Positions 6,087-12,006 of a DNA stretch of 12,006 nucleotides are shown here, piece by piece. Position 1 is the first letter of the stretch; each line of letters starts with the position of its first letter. This DNA comes from Archaeoglobaceae archaeon. Its GTDB lineage: Archaea > Halobacteriota > Archaeoglobi > Archaeoglobales > JdFR-42. The stretch spans positions 1 to 12,006 of the forward strand of contig WAJW01000023.1 of NCBI GenBank assembly GCA_015523685.1, read 5' to 3'. The notes under the pieces were generated by a model. It saw nothing but the letters and a program-made list of their open reading frames with translations. It ran no database searches and was not told the DNA's origin. Both the position numbers and the translations under genes were made by a program.

Positions 6087-7478
6087 ATGGTTATTGAATC
6101 AATGGATGTACTTCTTAAGATTGCCAGAGAATGCGCTTTGAAGCTGAAAAAAAGTGATAAAGTTCTTATCGTCTCACATATAGATGCTGACGGACTCTGT
6201 TCTGCAGGAATAGCGTGCAGAGCTCTGGAGAGGGCGGGAGTAGAAACGGATGTCATGTTCGTAAAACAGCTTGATGAAAATGCCCTTGATGAAGTGCTAT
6301 CCAGAAATCCTGAAACCGTACTCTTTACAGATCTGGGAAGCGGAATGCAGGATGAGATAACCTCCAGAGGACTGGATGCTGTAATAGCGGATCACCACAT
6401 GCCACAGGGCAGTGGATGCAGATACCACCTCAACCCTCATGTTGCAGGATTTGACGGGGGTGAAGAGCTGAGTGGCTCCTCCACCACGTATCTTCTCGCG
6501 AGGGAACTCGGTCTGAATTTTGATCTCGTGACCCTTGCGGTTGTTGGATCCGTTGGAGACCTTCAGGATTCGCGAAACAGAAGGTTGATCGGCCTCAACA
6601 GAGAGATAATGCTCGAGGGTGTGAAGGGAGGTTTCATAGAATTGATAAGAGACCTCAGAATGTTCGGTAAACAGACAAGGCCAATCTTCAGGATGCTCCA
6701 GTATTCTTCTGACCCTTCCATTCCGGGGATTACAGGGAACGAGGAGGGATGTCTGAGATTTTTGAAAGAACTCGATGTACCCCTCAAAGATGGTGAGAAG
6801 TGGAGACGATGGATAGATCTGGAATTCGAGGAGAAAAAGAGGATCGTGTCCGGACTCGTAAAAATAGCCATTGAATCCGGATTGAATCCCCATGCCATAA
6901 ACAGGCTCGTGGGAGAGGTGTACATCCTTCTGAATGAGGAGGAGGGCACAGAGCTTAGAGATGCGATGGAATTTTCCACCCTTCTCAACGCAACCGCAAG
7001 ATACGGACATGAGGATATCGGTCTGAAGATCTGTCTCGGGGACAGGGATACTGCATTGAAAAAGGCCATCAGATTGCTGTCGGAACACAGAAGAAACCTT
7101 GCCGAGGGACTTACCCTTGTTAAGGAGAACGGGATAGAGAGACTTGACAACATCCAGTACTTTCACGCAGGTAACAGAATTCGTGAAACCATTGTGGGAA
7201 TAGTTGCCGGAATGAGTCTGCCCATCGGGGATTCTTCAAAGCCCATCGTTGCATTCGCGGAAAAGGATGATGGAGTCAAGGTTTCGGCAAGGGGGACACA
7301 GGAGCTTATAAGAAGGGGTCTTAATCTTGCAAAGGCCATAAATCATGCAGCAAGGGAGGTGGGCGGTGTGGGAGGTGGACATAACATTGCCGCAGGAGCG
7401 ACAATCCCCAAGGGGAAGGAGGAAGAATTTCTGATGATCCTTGACAGATTGATTGAAAAACAGCTGAAAAAGGGTTGA
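6087..7478 (+). CDS. Archaeal RecJ-like DHH/DHHA1 phosphoesterase or exonuclease
   Basis: A 463-residue protein with the DHH and DHHA1 architecture of archaeal RecJ/Cdc45-like nucleases. DHH-domain motifs in order are SHIDADG (30-36; H31, D33, D35), FTDLG with D82, ADHHMP with D102-H103-H104, and GSVGDLQD with D158. The DHHA1 domain ends with GGGHNIAAGATIP, the GGGH being at 429-432. All metal-ligand positions are intact, so it should be catalytically active, unlike Cdc45. Archaeal members degrade single-stranded DNA or RNA and can associate with GINS at the replication fork; some also act on small oligonucleotides. ATG 6087 has no ribosome site, and a TATA-like run is centred about 23-26 bp upstream, which suits a leaderless start; ATG 6102 is an alternative. 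The next gene begins five bases after its stop, so the two are probably cotranscribed. Confidence 0.87.
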   Translation: MVIESMDVLLKIARECALKLKKSDKVLIVSHIDADGLCSAGIACRALERAGVETDVMFVKQLDENALDEVLSRNPETVLFTDLGSGMQDEITSRGLDAVIADHHMPQGSGCRYHLNPHVAGFDGGEELSGSSTTYLLARELGLNFDLVTLAVVGSVGDLQDSRNRRLIGLNREIMLEGVKGGFIELIRDLRMFGKQTRPIFRMLQYSSDPSIPGITGNEEGCLRFLKELDVPLKDGEKWRRWIDLEFEEKKRIVSGLVKIAIESGLNPHAINRLVGEVYILLNEEEGTELRDAMEFSTLLNATARYGHEDIGLKICLGDRDTALKKAIRLLSEHRRNLAEGLTLVKENGIERLDNIQYFHAGNRIRETIVGIVAGMSLPIGDSSKPIVAFAEKDDGVKVSARGTQELIRRGLNLAKAINHAAREVGGVGGGHNIAAGATIPKGKEEEFLMILDRLIEKQLKKG

Positions 7479-7483
7479 TATGA

Positions 7484-8368
7484 ATGAAAGAGAGAGTTTT
7501 AAAGGTTCTGGAAGAAATACTGAAATCCAGTGGTTACAGAGTAAAACCAGAAGGTGATGAGATAGTGGCGGAAAACGATTCTATTTTCAGGCTCAGATAC
7601 CTGGATGATGGTATCGTGAATGATGAGGGAGTTGTTCATCTCACTTTGAGGGAACTGAGCCATGAGGAACGCGAGAAATTCAGAAGGCTTGGGTTGACCG
7701 TCTGGGACAGAGACAGGATCATGTATGAAATAGGCAGGGCTGTTGTACTTGATCTGGAGGGTAAGAGGTGGGAGATTGAAGTGGATAAAGGAATTCCCTC
7801 TGGGTCCGAGGTTATTTTCATAAAATCCTATCCGGTGAGATACAGGCAGGAGGAGGTTCGTAGGACCTCAATCGGCGAGGTTGGGGGCATTACAGACGTC
7901 AGGCTGAAATTCGTCCCCCACTGGAAATACTCTTTCAGACTCCATCACGTCAGGAGGGTGAAGGGAAACACCCTCGAGATAAAGGAGGAGGGCGAGGGAC
8001 TGATGAACGCGGTAAACGGGTTCTTTGATGAACCTCTCAATGCAAAGATAATGGACAGCATAGAGGTGAGCGGTGAATATCAGATAGATACAACAAGGAT
8101 CGATAAAGAAGATGCAAAAGAGAAGATTATGGACGAGCTAATCTCCAAGTACACCAGAAGGTTAAAGATGAAAAGGGAGACCGGCGATTCCTTCATAGTT
8201 GATACCGTGGTTATAAAACCCTCACCGAAGGATGTGAACGTTGATCTGGAACTGGTTTACATACCTGTATGGGAGGTTTCAGGAAAGAAAGGGACAGCAT
8301 TTTACAGTGCCACCACTGGAGAGCTACTTGAAATGCCGGCAGATGATGATGTGGAGATACTGTCGTGA
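7484..8368 (+). CDS. Unrecognised protein cotranscribed with the RecJ-like nuclease
   Basis: A 294-residue soluble, charged protein that I cannot assign to a named family. The first 90 or so residues (LEEILKSSGYRV, then DEIVAEND, then GLTVWDRDRIMYEIGRAVV) have the helix-strand order and late WDRD-helix seen in some archaeal restriction-endonuclease-like domains, but the match is weak and no PD-(D/E)xK site is clear. The remainder looks beta-rich and contains two similar short segments, LKFVPHWKYSFRL (141-153) and LVYIPVWEVSGKKG (257-270). Each is a hydrophobic strand ending in Pro-x-Trp, with the second followed by TAFYSATTGELLE. This suggests a duplicated domain. No signal peptide or membrane helix is present. 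The start at 7484 lies five bases after the nuclease stop, with AGGG a little upstream. Context suggests a nucleic-acid role, which is inference only. Confidence 0.72.
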   Translation: MKERVLKVLEEILKSSGYRVKPEGDEIVAENDSIFRLRYLDDGIVNDEGVVHLTLRELSHEEREKFRRLGLTVWDRDRIMYEIGRAVVLDLEGKRWEIEVDKGIPSGSEVIFIKSYPVRYRQEEVRRTSIGEVGGITDVRLKFVPHWKYSFRLHHVRRVKGNTLEIKEEGEGLMNAVNGFFDEPLNAKIMDSIEVSGEYQIDTTRIDKEDAKEKIMDELISKYTRRLKMKRETGDSFIVDTVVIKPSPKDVNVDLELVYIPVWEVSGKKGTAFYSATTGELLEMPADDDVEILS

Positions 8369-8420
8369 GAAATCCCAAATATTTTAAATTTTAAAGATTA
8401 AAAATATTCACGGTGATAGA
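8369..8420 (+). promoter_or_regulatory. gdhA promoter and ribosome-binding site
   Basis: This 52-bp gap is strongly AT-rich. TTTTAAATTTTAAAG at about 8382-8395 is a TATA-like element some 30 bp before the start, and GGTGAT (8412-8417) three bases before the ATG is a ribosome site. The arms AATATTTT (8378-8385) and AAAATATT (8401-8408) form a perfect inverted repeat around a 15-base spacer, but in such AT-rich sequence this may be chance. Confidence 0.5.
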
Positions 8421-9671
8421 ATGGATGAGAACCCACTTCAAATAGCCCAGAAACAGCTGGAAGAGTGTGCCCAGATAATGAACCTGGATGAGGGACTCGT
8501 CGAATATCTCAAAGAACCGGATCGAGTCATGAGGGTAAAGGTTCCCGTGAGAATGGATGATGGGGATATAAAGGTCTTCATAGGCTACAGAGCCCAGCAC
8601 TGTGGAGTTAGAGGCCCCTACAAGGGAGGAATAAGGTACCACCCGGAGGTTACAATGGAAGAAACAATAGCTCTTGCGATGTGGATGACCTGGAAATGTG
8701 CTGTCGTGGACATTCCCTACGGAGGGGGGAAGGGCGGGATTGCGTGTAATCCAAAGGAAATGAGCAGGAGAGAAATTGAAAGGCTTACAAGGAGATATAC
8801 CACTGCAATCCTGCCGATAATAAGCCCCGACCAGGACATTCCAGCACCGGATGTCTATACAAATCCCGAGGTGATGTCATGGGTCATGGACACCTACAGC
8901 ATATTCAAGGGCTATTCAGTTCCGGGCATCGTCACGGGGAAGCCGGTTGAACTCGGCGGTTCCAGAGGGAGAATATCCTCAACAGGCAGGGGGGTTGCCA
9001 TAGTCGCGAGAGAGGCGGCAACAAGACTGGGCATGAGGCTCTCAGATGCGAGAGTTGTGGTTCAGGGATTTGGAAATGTTGGCTATCATGCTGCAAAAAT
9101 CTTGAGTGAGTGGGGGGCTAGAATAATAGCGGTCAGCGATTCCAGAGGAGGTATCTATCAGGAATCGGGTTTGAATGTTGAGAAGGTCAGGGATCACAAG
9201 CTTGAGACCGGCTCTGTTCTGGGATTTGATGGAGCCAGGGAAGTCAGCAATGAGGAGCTTCTGGAGCTGGAATGCGACATATTGATCCCCGCAGCACTTG
9301 GGGGAGTTATAACAAAGAAAAATGCGGACAGAATCAATGCGAGAATAATTGCAGAAGGGGCCAATGGCCCAACAACCCCCGAGGCTGACAGAATAATGGA
9401 TGAGAAATGCGAACTTGTCATCCCTGACATACTTGCCAACTCCGGCGGGGTAATAGTAAGCTACTTTGAATGGGTACAGGATCTCAACAGATACTTCTGG
9501 GATGAGGAAAGGGTGAATGCTGAGCTTGAGAAGATCATGATAAGAAGCTTCAACGAGGTTCTGAAGGTCAAGAGGGAGCTTGGAAAAGATGCCACATGGA
9601 GAAATGCCGCGCTGAGCCTTGCTCTGAAAAGAGTTGTCAAAGCCTTTGAGCTGAGAGGACTGTGGCCCTGA
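8421..9671 (+). CDS. gdhA: Glutamate dehydrogenase
   Basis: A 416-residue hexameric-type glutamate dehydrogenase of normal archaeal length. The substrate-binding domain has GPYKGGIR (65-72; K68), MTWKCAVVD with K92, the catalytic lysine K104 in PYGGGKGG, and the catalytic aspartate D144 in PAPDVYT. The coenzyme domain has the VVVQGFGNVG fold motif (212-221). It interconverts glutamate and 2-oxoglutarate plus ammonia with NAD or NADP; which one cannot be settled by eye. The conserved ILANSGGV and SYFEWVQDLNRYFW segments are present near the C-terminus. It has its own promoter and a GGTGAT ribosome site, and stands as a single gene. Its 3' end converges with the cytochrome gene 24 bp away. It may supply the glutamate used by the arginine pathway, but it is not in an operon with argC. 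Confidence 0.95.
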   Translation: MDENPLQIAQKQLEECAQIMNLDEGLVEYLKEPDRVMRVKVPVRMDDGDIKVFIGYRAQHCGVRGPYKGGIRYHPEVTMEETIALAMWMTWKCAVVDIPYGGGKGGIACNPKEMSRREIERLTRRYTTAILPIISPDQDIPAPDVYTNPEVMSWVMDTYSIFKGYSVPGIVTGKPVELGGSRGRISSTGRGVAIVAREAATRLGMRLSDARVVVQGFGNVGYHAAKILSEWGARIIAVSDSRGGIYQESGLNVEKVRDHKLETGSVLGFDGAREVSNEELLELECDILIPAALGGVITKKNADRINARIIAEGANGPTTPEADRIMDEKCELVIPDILANSGGVIVSYFEWVQDLNRYFWDEERVNAELEKIMIRSFNEVLKVKRELGKDATWRNAALSLALKRVVKAFELRGLWP

Positions 9672-9695
9672 ACGGAAAAAATAGAGAGGATGTGA

Positions 9696-10160
9696 TTAAT
9701 TTCTTTTTCTTATCACCAGCATTGCGATGAACAGGCCTGCGATGGCAAGAGACAGCTCAAATCCGGGCTGTTTTTTCTCCTCCTTTCCGGTTGGTGCAGG
9801 GGTGGGCGTCTGAGATGGAGTGGGGGTTGGGGATGGAGTTGACGTCGGGGTTGGCTGGGGTGCCTGTCCCGCGAGGGTCTTCATGTACTCAATCACATCG
9901 GAGACCTGAGCATCCGTAAGGGATGAAAAGGAGGGCATTCCATCCTTTCCATTCTTTATGACCTCTTTTATTTCTTCATCCGATTCCCTGGCCCAGAACT
10001 GACTGCTTGAGAAGTCAACACCCTGTGACTTGAGTCCATCACCCTTCTCTCCGTGGCAGAAACAGTTCTGCTGATATATCTGTTTTCCAGCATTGATATC
10101 TCCCAGGGCTGGTGTAACTGCAATCAAAATCAGTAATGCAACAATACCGATTCTTCGCAT
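9696..10160 (-). CDS. Secreted monohaem c-type cytochrome with PGF-CTERM archaeosortase signal and CxCH haem site
   Basis: A 154-residue precursor. Residues 1-20 form a signal peptide (MRR, hydrophobic core, PALG). Residues 21-97 resemble a small class I cytochrome c: GKQIYQQNC, C33-F34-C35-H36, GEKGDG, and a likely axial methionine M75 in GMPSF, followed by the C-terminal helix (LTDAQVSDVIEYMKTL). The haem site reads Cys-x-Cys-His, one residue shorter than CxxCH. Residues 101-124 are a Pro/Thr/Ser linker, probably glycosylated. The tail is Q131-P132-G133-F134, a hydrophobic helix (136-150) and RKRN, a classic PGF-CTERM signal for archaeosortase A. The mature protein is expected outside the cell, lipid-anchored after processing. 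The start at 10160 has GGGTGA five bases upstream; an upstream in-frame ATG at 10256 would add 32 unlikely residues. The role would be electron transfer at the cell surface, partner unknown. Confidence 0.88.
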   Translation of the reverse strand: MRRIGIVALLILIAVTPALGDINAGKQIYQQNCFCHGEKGDGLKSQGVDFSSSQFWARESDEEIKEVIKNGKDGMPSFSSLTDAQVSDVIEYMKTLAGQAPQPTPTSTPSPTPTPSQTPTPAPTGKEEKKQPGFELSLAIAGLFIAMLVIRKRN

Positions 10161-10273
10161 GATTTCACCCTTTAAAAAAATTGCAGTATGTATTATAAAG
10201 GTTGCTTTTTGATTGTGTCTTACATATGTAACACAATGAAAAAAATTATCTGTCATGATGGGAAGTTCGTGCC
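10161..10273. promoter_or_regulatory. Divergent control region of the cytochrome gene and the cblT operon with an inverted repeat
   Basis: The 113-bp gap contains a strong inverted repeat at 10213-10236. A perfect 12-bp core, TTACATATGTAA (10220-10231), lies within longer arms, TTGTGT-CT-TACAT and ATGTAACACAA, that match exactly apart from a two-base insertion in the left arm. For the cytochrome gene, a CTTTATAATA TATA-like element lies at 10191-10200 on the minus strand, next to the palindrome. For the plus-strand operon, an AT-rich run at about 10238-10249 is some 28 bp before the cblT ATG, which has no clear ribosome site and may be leaderless. The palindrome is therefore placed to act on either or both genes. 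Confidence 0.55.
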
Positions 10274-10765
10274 ATGAACGAGACGGTTTTTTCCGGTGAA
10301 AGGGAGAGATACATCAGGACCGCAAGAATTGTGATATTCATTGCCCTCAGCATGGTAGGAGCACTGATCAAAATACCCTCCCCTCTTGGAAGCATTGCAT
10401 TTGATTCTGCTCCAGCTTATTTCTCTGCAGTCACTTTCGGCCTGTATGAAGGGGTTCCCGTGGCAATAATTGGCCATCTTGCGTCTGCCTATGTGGCAGG
10501 ATTTCCACTGACTTTGCCAATGCACATTGCTGTTGCTGTTTACATGGCATTCACAGTGAGCCTATTCAGGCTTATCACGGGAAAAGCTGGTATCATAGCC
10601 GGAAGCATTACTGCAATTGTTATCAACGGTGTCGTGGGATCATTTCTTGTCTTTCCGGTTGGCGGGATGGGCATGGTTATTGCGGTGATGCCATTCCTGA
10701 CCCTCGCTTCCCTCGCAAACGTTCTTATTGCCGGGATAGCATACAGGGGATACAGGGGCAAATGA
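10274..10765 (+). CDS. cblT: ECF transporter S component, probable alpha-ribazole transporter (CblT-like)
   Basis: A 163-residue membrane protein with about five or six hydrophobic segments, the size and fold of an ECF transporter substrate-binding (S) subunit. VGALIKIPSPLGSIAFDSAP (28-47) and GHLASAYVAGFPLTLPMH (67-84) resemble bacterial CblT, which imports alpha-ribazole, a precursor of the lower ligand of cobamides. The next gene encodes a PurM-fold protein of the CblS (alpha-ribazole kinase) type, and an ECF-like ATPase gene follows; this trio is the main support for the substrate. Other small vitamins remain possible if the family call is wrong. Its stop overlaps the next start by 4 bp (ATGA). 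ATG 10274 lies 19 bases after another ATG that is out of this frame; there is no strong ribosome site. Confidence 0.75.
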   Translation: MNETVFSGERERYIRTARIVIFIALSMVGALIKIPSPLGSIAFDSAPAYFSAVTFGLYEGVPVAIIGHLASAYVAGFPLTLPMHIAVAVYMAFTVSLFRLITGKAGIIAGSITAIVINGVVGSFLVFPVGGMGMVIAVMPFLTLASLANVLIAGIAYRGYRGK

Positions 10766-11469
10766 TGGGGAGAGTTGGAACAAGAGATCTGAGGAAAATA
10801 AACGCTGGAAACACCATACTCGTCATCTCATGCGATTCTCTCGGAGGGATCGGATCCCTGAAAAACGATCTTGTGAGAGCGGACCCGCATTCGGTTGGCT
10901 TTATAGGTATCCGCCCTGCCCTATTTGAAATTCTCTGCGTAGGGGCGGAACCTGTAATGCTGATAAACAACCTTACCGTGAGCATGGATTACGGGAGGAG
11001 GATTCTCGAGGGTATGATGGACGCGCTGAAAGAATGGGATGTTGAAGCCTTTGGAAGTACGGAAGAAAACATTCCCACAACCCAGACGGGGATCGGAATA
11101 ACCCTCATCGGTAAAGCCAGAGAACTCAGAACAGGAATGGTTGAAAAGGGCGATCTTGCGGTTGCATTTGGCGAACCCAGAGTGGGGGAAGACGTGCTGA
11201 ATGCGAAGGATGTGTGCACCACCCATCACCTCCTCGGGCTCCTCAAAACCCGTATAAAGGACGTCATCCCAACAGGGTCGAGGGGTGTGGGCCATGAAGT
11301 GAGGGTTATTGCAAATGATAACAACCTGAGGGTGAGATTTTTTGAGGATCCCCGCTTCCTTTCCAGATCATGTGGCCCGTCCACCGTTGTTGTCGGAGCC
11401 ATTTCTCCTGATGATCTGGATTCCATAGATACAGAACTTCCCATGAGGATTGTGGGTGAGTTCTGTTGA
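10762..11469 (+). CDS. cblS: PurM/AIR synthase-related protein, probable alpha-ribazole kinase (CblS-like)
   Basis: A 235-residue protein of the PurM/ThiL/AIR-synthase superfamily, all ATP-using enzymes. The N-terminal nucleotide and metal-binding part has SCDSLGGIG (23-31; D25), followed by a helix and VGAEPVMLINNLTV (60-73). GSTEENIPTTQTGIGITLIG (98-117) is the conserved second motif shared with ThiL and CblS. CblS phosphorylates alpha-ribazole to its phosphate so that imported lower-ligand nucleoside can be used by cobamide synthase. The assignment leans on the adjacent S component and ATPase genes; ThiL (thiamine-phosphate kinase) is the main alternative, but neither thiamine genes nor a full ThiL length is seen. 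It is coupled at both ends, by ATGA with the S gene and TTGA with the ATPase gene. Confidence 0.72.
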   Translation: MMGRVGTRDLRKINAGNTILVISCDSLGGIGSLKNDLVRADPHSVGFIGIRPALFEILCVGAEPVMLINNLTVSMDYGRRILEGMMDALKEWDVEAFGSTEENIPTTQTGIGITLIGKARELRTGMVEKGDLAVAFGEPRVGEDVLNAKDVCTTHHLLGLLKTRIKDVIPTGSRGVGHEVRVIANDNNLRVRFFEDPRFLSRSCGPSTVVVGAISPDDLDSIDTELPMRIVGEFC

Positions 11470-12006
11470 TAACCCTGAAAAATTTCTGGTTCAGGTATCC
11501 TGAAGGAAATTACGTATTCAGGGATCTATCCATGGAATTCGAAGAGGGATTGACTGAAGTTCATGGCGGGTCTCTTTCGGGGAAAACAACTCTCTGCATG
11601 ATCCTCACCGGTATAGCACCGGGATACACAGGGGGGGCAATTAAAGGGAAGATCGAGTCAGATGGAAATCCCGCTATCCTTTTTCAGGACGTGGAGAACC
11701 AGATCATGGGAAGAACACCTCTCGAGGATCTTTCCCTCTCTTCCACGGATCCATGGTATTTCCTGAAGAAATTCGGACTGGAAGACCTCGCAGAAAGGGA
11801 TGTGAACACGCTTTCCGGAGGAGAGATGAAAAGGCTTGCCCTCGCATCCCTCTTTTCCCAGTCCGGAGAGGATTCAGATGCTGTTCTGGACGAACCACTC
11901 ACCGGACTCGATATTGAAAGCAGGAAAGGCATATCCTCCATGATCCGGAAACTCGCCAGAAAGCGATCCGTTATCGTTGTTGAGAGATTTGCCGAAAGGG
12001 AGGGAT
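11466..12006 (+). CDS. ECF-type ABC transporter ATPase (partial, runs off the right edge)
   Basis: The frame is open for 180 codons from a TTG at 11466, which overlaps the stop of the preceding gene as TTGA, to the end of the window. ABC ATPase motifs in order are Walker A GGSLSGKTT (34-42), a Q-loop FQDVENQIMG (73-82) of the form seen in cobalt/vitamin ECF ATPases, signature LSGGEMKRLALA (116-127), and Walker B AVLDEPLTGLD (139-149) with the catalytic glutamate E143. At the H-loop the protein reads VIVVERFAERE, lacking the usual histidine after VVE or VVT. It would energise uptake by the CblT-like S subunit together with a T component, which is not in view and may lie downstream. The compact alpha-helical region between Q-loop and signature is shorter than usual. 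The TTG start is supported by the coupling geometry, not by a start-proximal motif. Confidence 0.85.
   Translation, partial: MITLKNFWFRYPEGNYVFRDLSMEFEEGLTEVHGGSLSGKTTLCMILTGIAPGYTGGAIKGKIESDGNPAILFQDVENQIMGRTPLEDLSLSSTDPWYFLKKFGLEDLAERDVNTLSGGEMKRLALASLFSQSGEDSDAVLDEPLTGLDIESRKGISSMIRKLARKRSVIVVERFAEREG

Noticed and set aside
6563..7153. A second minus-strand frame of 196 codons in the same region
   Set aside because: It is Ser/Phe/Leu-rich antisense of charged codons, overlaps the real gene completely and has no start signal.
6297..7166. A 289-codon open frame on the minus strand opposite the RecJ-like gene
   Set aside because: It lies wholly inside a gene with intact DHH and DHHA1 motifs, encodes no recognisable domain and has a Cys/Ser-rich composition typical of an antisense shadow.
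8378..8408. Inverted repeat AATATTTT/AAAATATT before gdhA as an operator
   Set aside because: The region is almost purely A and T, so such pairing is expected by chance; kept only as a note in the promoter entry.
10161..10256. Upstream extension of the cytochrome by 32 residues to an ATG at 10256
   Set aside because: The extension would precede a perfect signal peptide and cover the TATA-like element and palindrome; GGGTGA five bases before the ATG at 10160 supports the shorter form.
1..12006. CRISPR arrays, tRNA or rRNA genes, insertion sequences, toxin-antitoxin or phage genes
   Set aside because: I saw no regularly spaced repeats, cloverleaf-like sequence, transposase or integrase motifs; nearly all of the window is filled by housekeeping-type genes.

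Overview
The window looks like a chromosomal segment of a euryarchaeote, with no sign of plasmid, phage or insertion sequences. The grounds are an archaeal transcription factor S gene, ether-lipid head-group enzymes of the archaeal type, an archaeosortase, an archaeal dihydroneopterin aldolase (MptD, pterin biosynthesis), an archaeal RecJ-like DHH nuclease, AT-rich TATA-like elements before operons, and a mix of apparently leaderless starts and GGAGG/GAGGTGAT ribosome sites. MptD hints at a tetrahydromethanopterin-using lineage and the c-type cytochrome hints at respiratory or extracellular electron transfer. The exact taxon cannot be read from this sequence.

Layout. Positions 1-1207 (minus) hold a nearly complete MgtC/DUF4010 membrane protein that runs off the left edge. 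Positions 1312-2640 (minus) form an operon of PHP-family phosphoesterase, Nudix hydrolase and TFS, in transcription order. Divergent from it, 2685-5022 (plus) is a tightly overlapping operon: archaeosortase A (artA), archaetidylserine decarboxylase, archaetidylserine synthase (pssA) and mptD. It meets argC (4997-5995, minus) tail to tail with a 26-bp overlap. From a regulatory gap at 5996-6086 a DHH/RecJ-like nuclease and an unrecognised protein follow on the plus strand (6087-8368), then gdhA (8421-9671). A small c-type cytochrome gene lies on minus (9696-10160). Diverging from it is an apparent cobalamin-precursor salvage operon (10274 to the right edge): an ECF S component (CblT-like), a PurM-fold kinase (CblS-like) and an ECF-type ABC ATPase, partial.

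How the genes fit together. The most coherent theme is surface-protein anchoring. artA is translationally coupled to the two enzymes that make serine- and ethanolamine-type archaeal phospholipids, the lipids linked to archaeosortase processing in haloarchaea. About 6 kb away sits a plausible substrate: a secreted monohaem cytochrome with a Pro/Thr-rich linker and a textbook PGF-CTERM tail. That cytochrome carries Cys-Phe-Cys-His instead of CxxCH as its haem site, which is the most unusual feature in the window. Two divergent intergenic regions (6009-6055 and 10213-10236) carry clear inverted repeats beside TATA-like elements and are good operator candidates.
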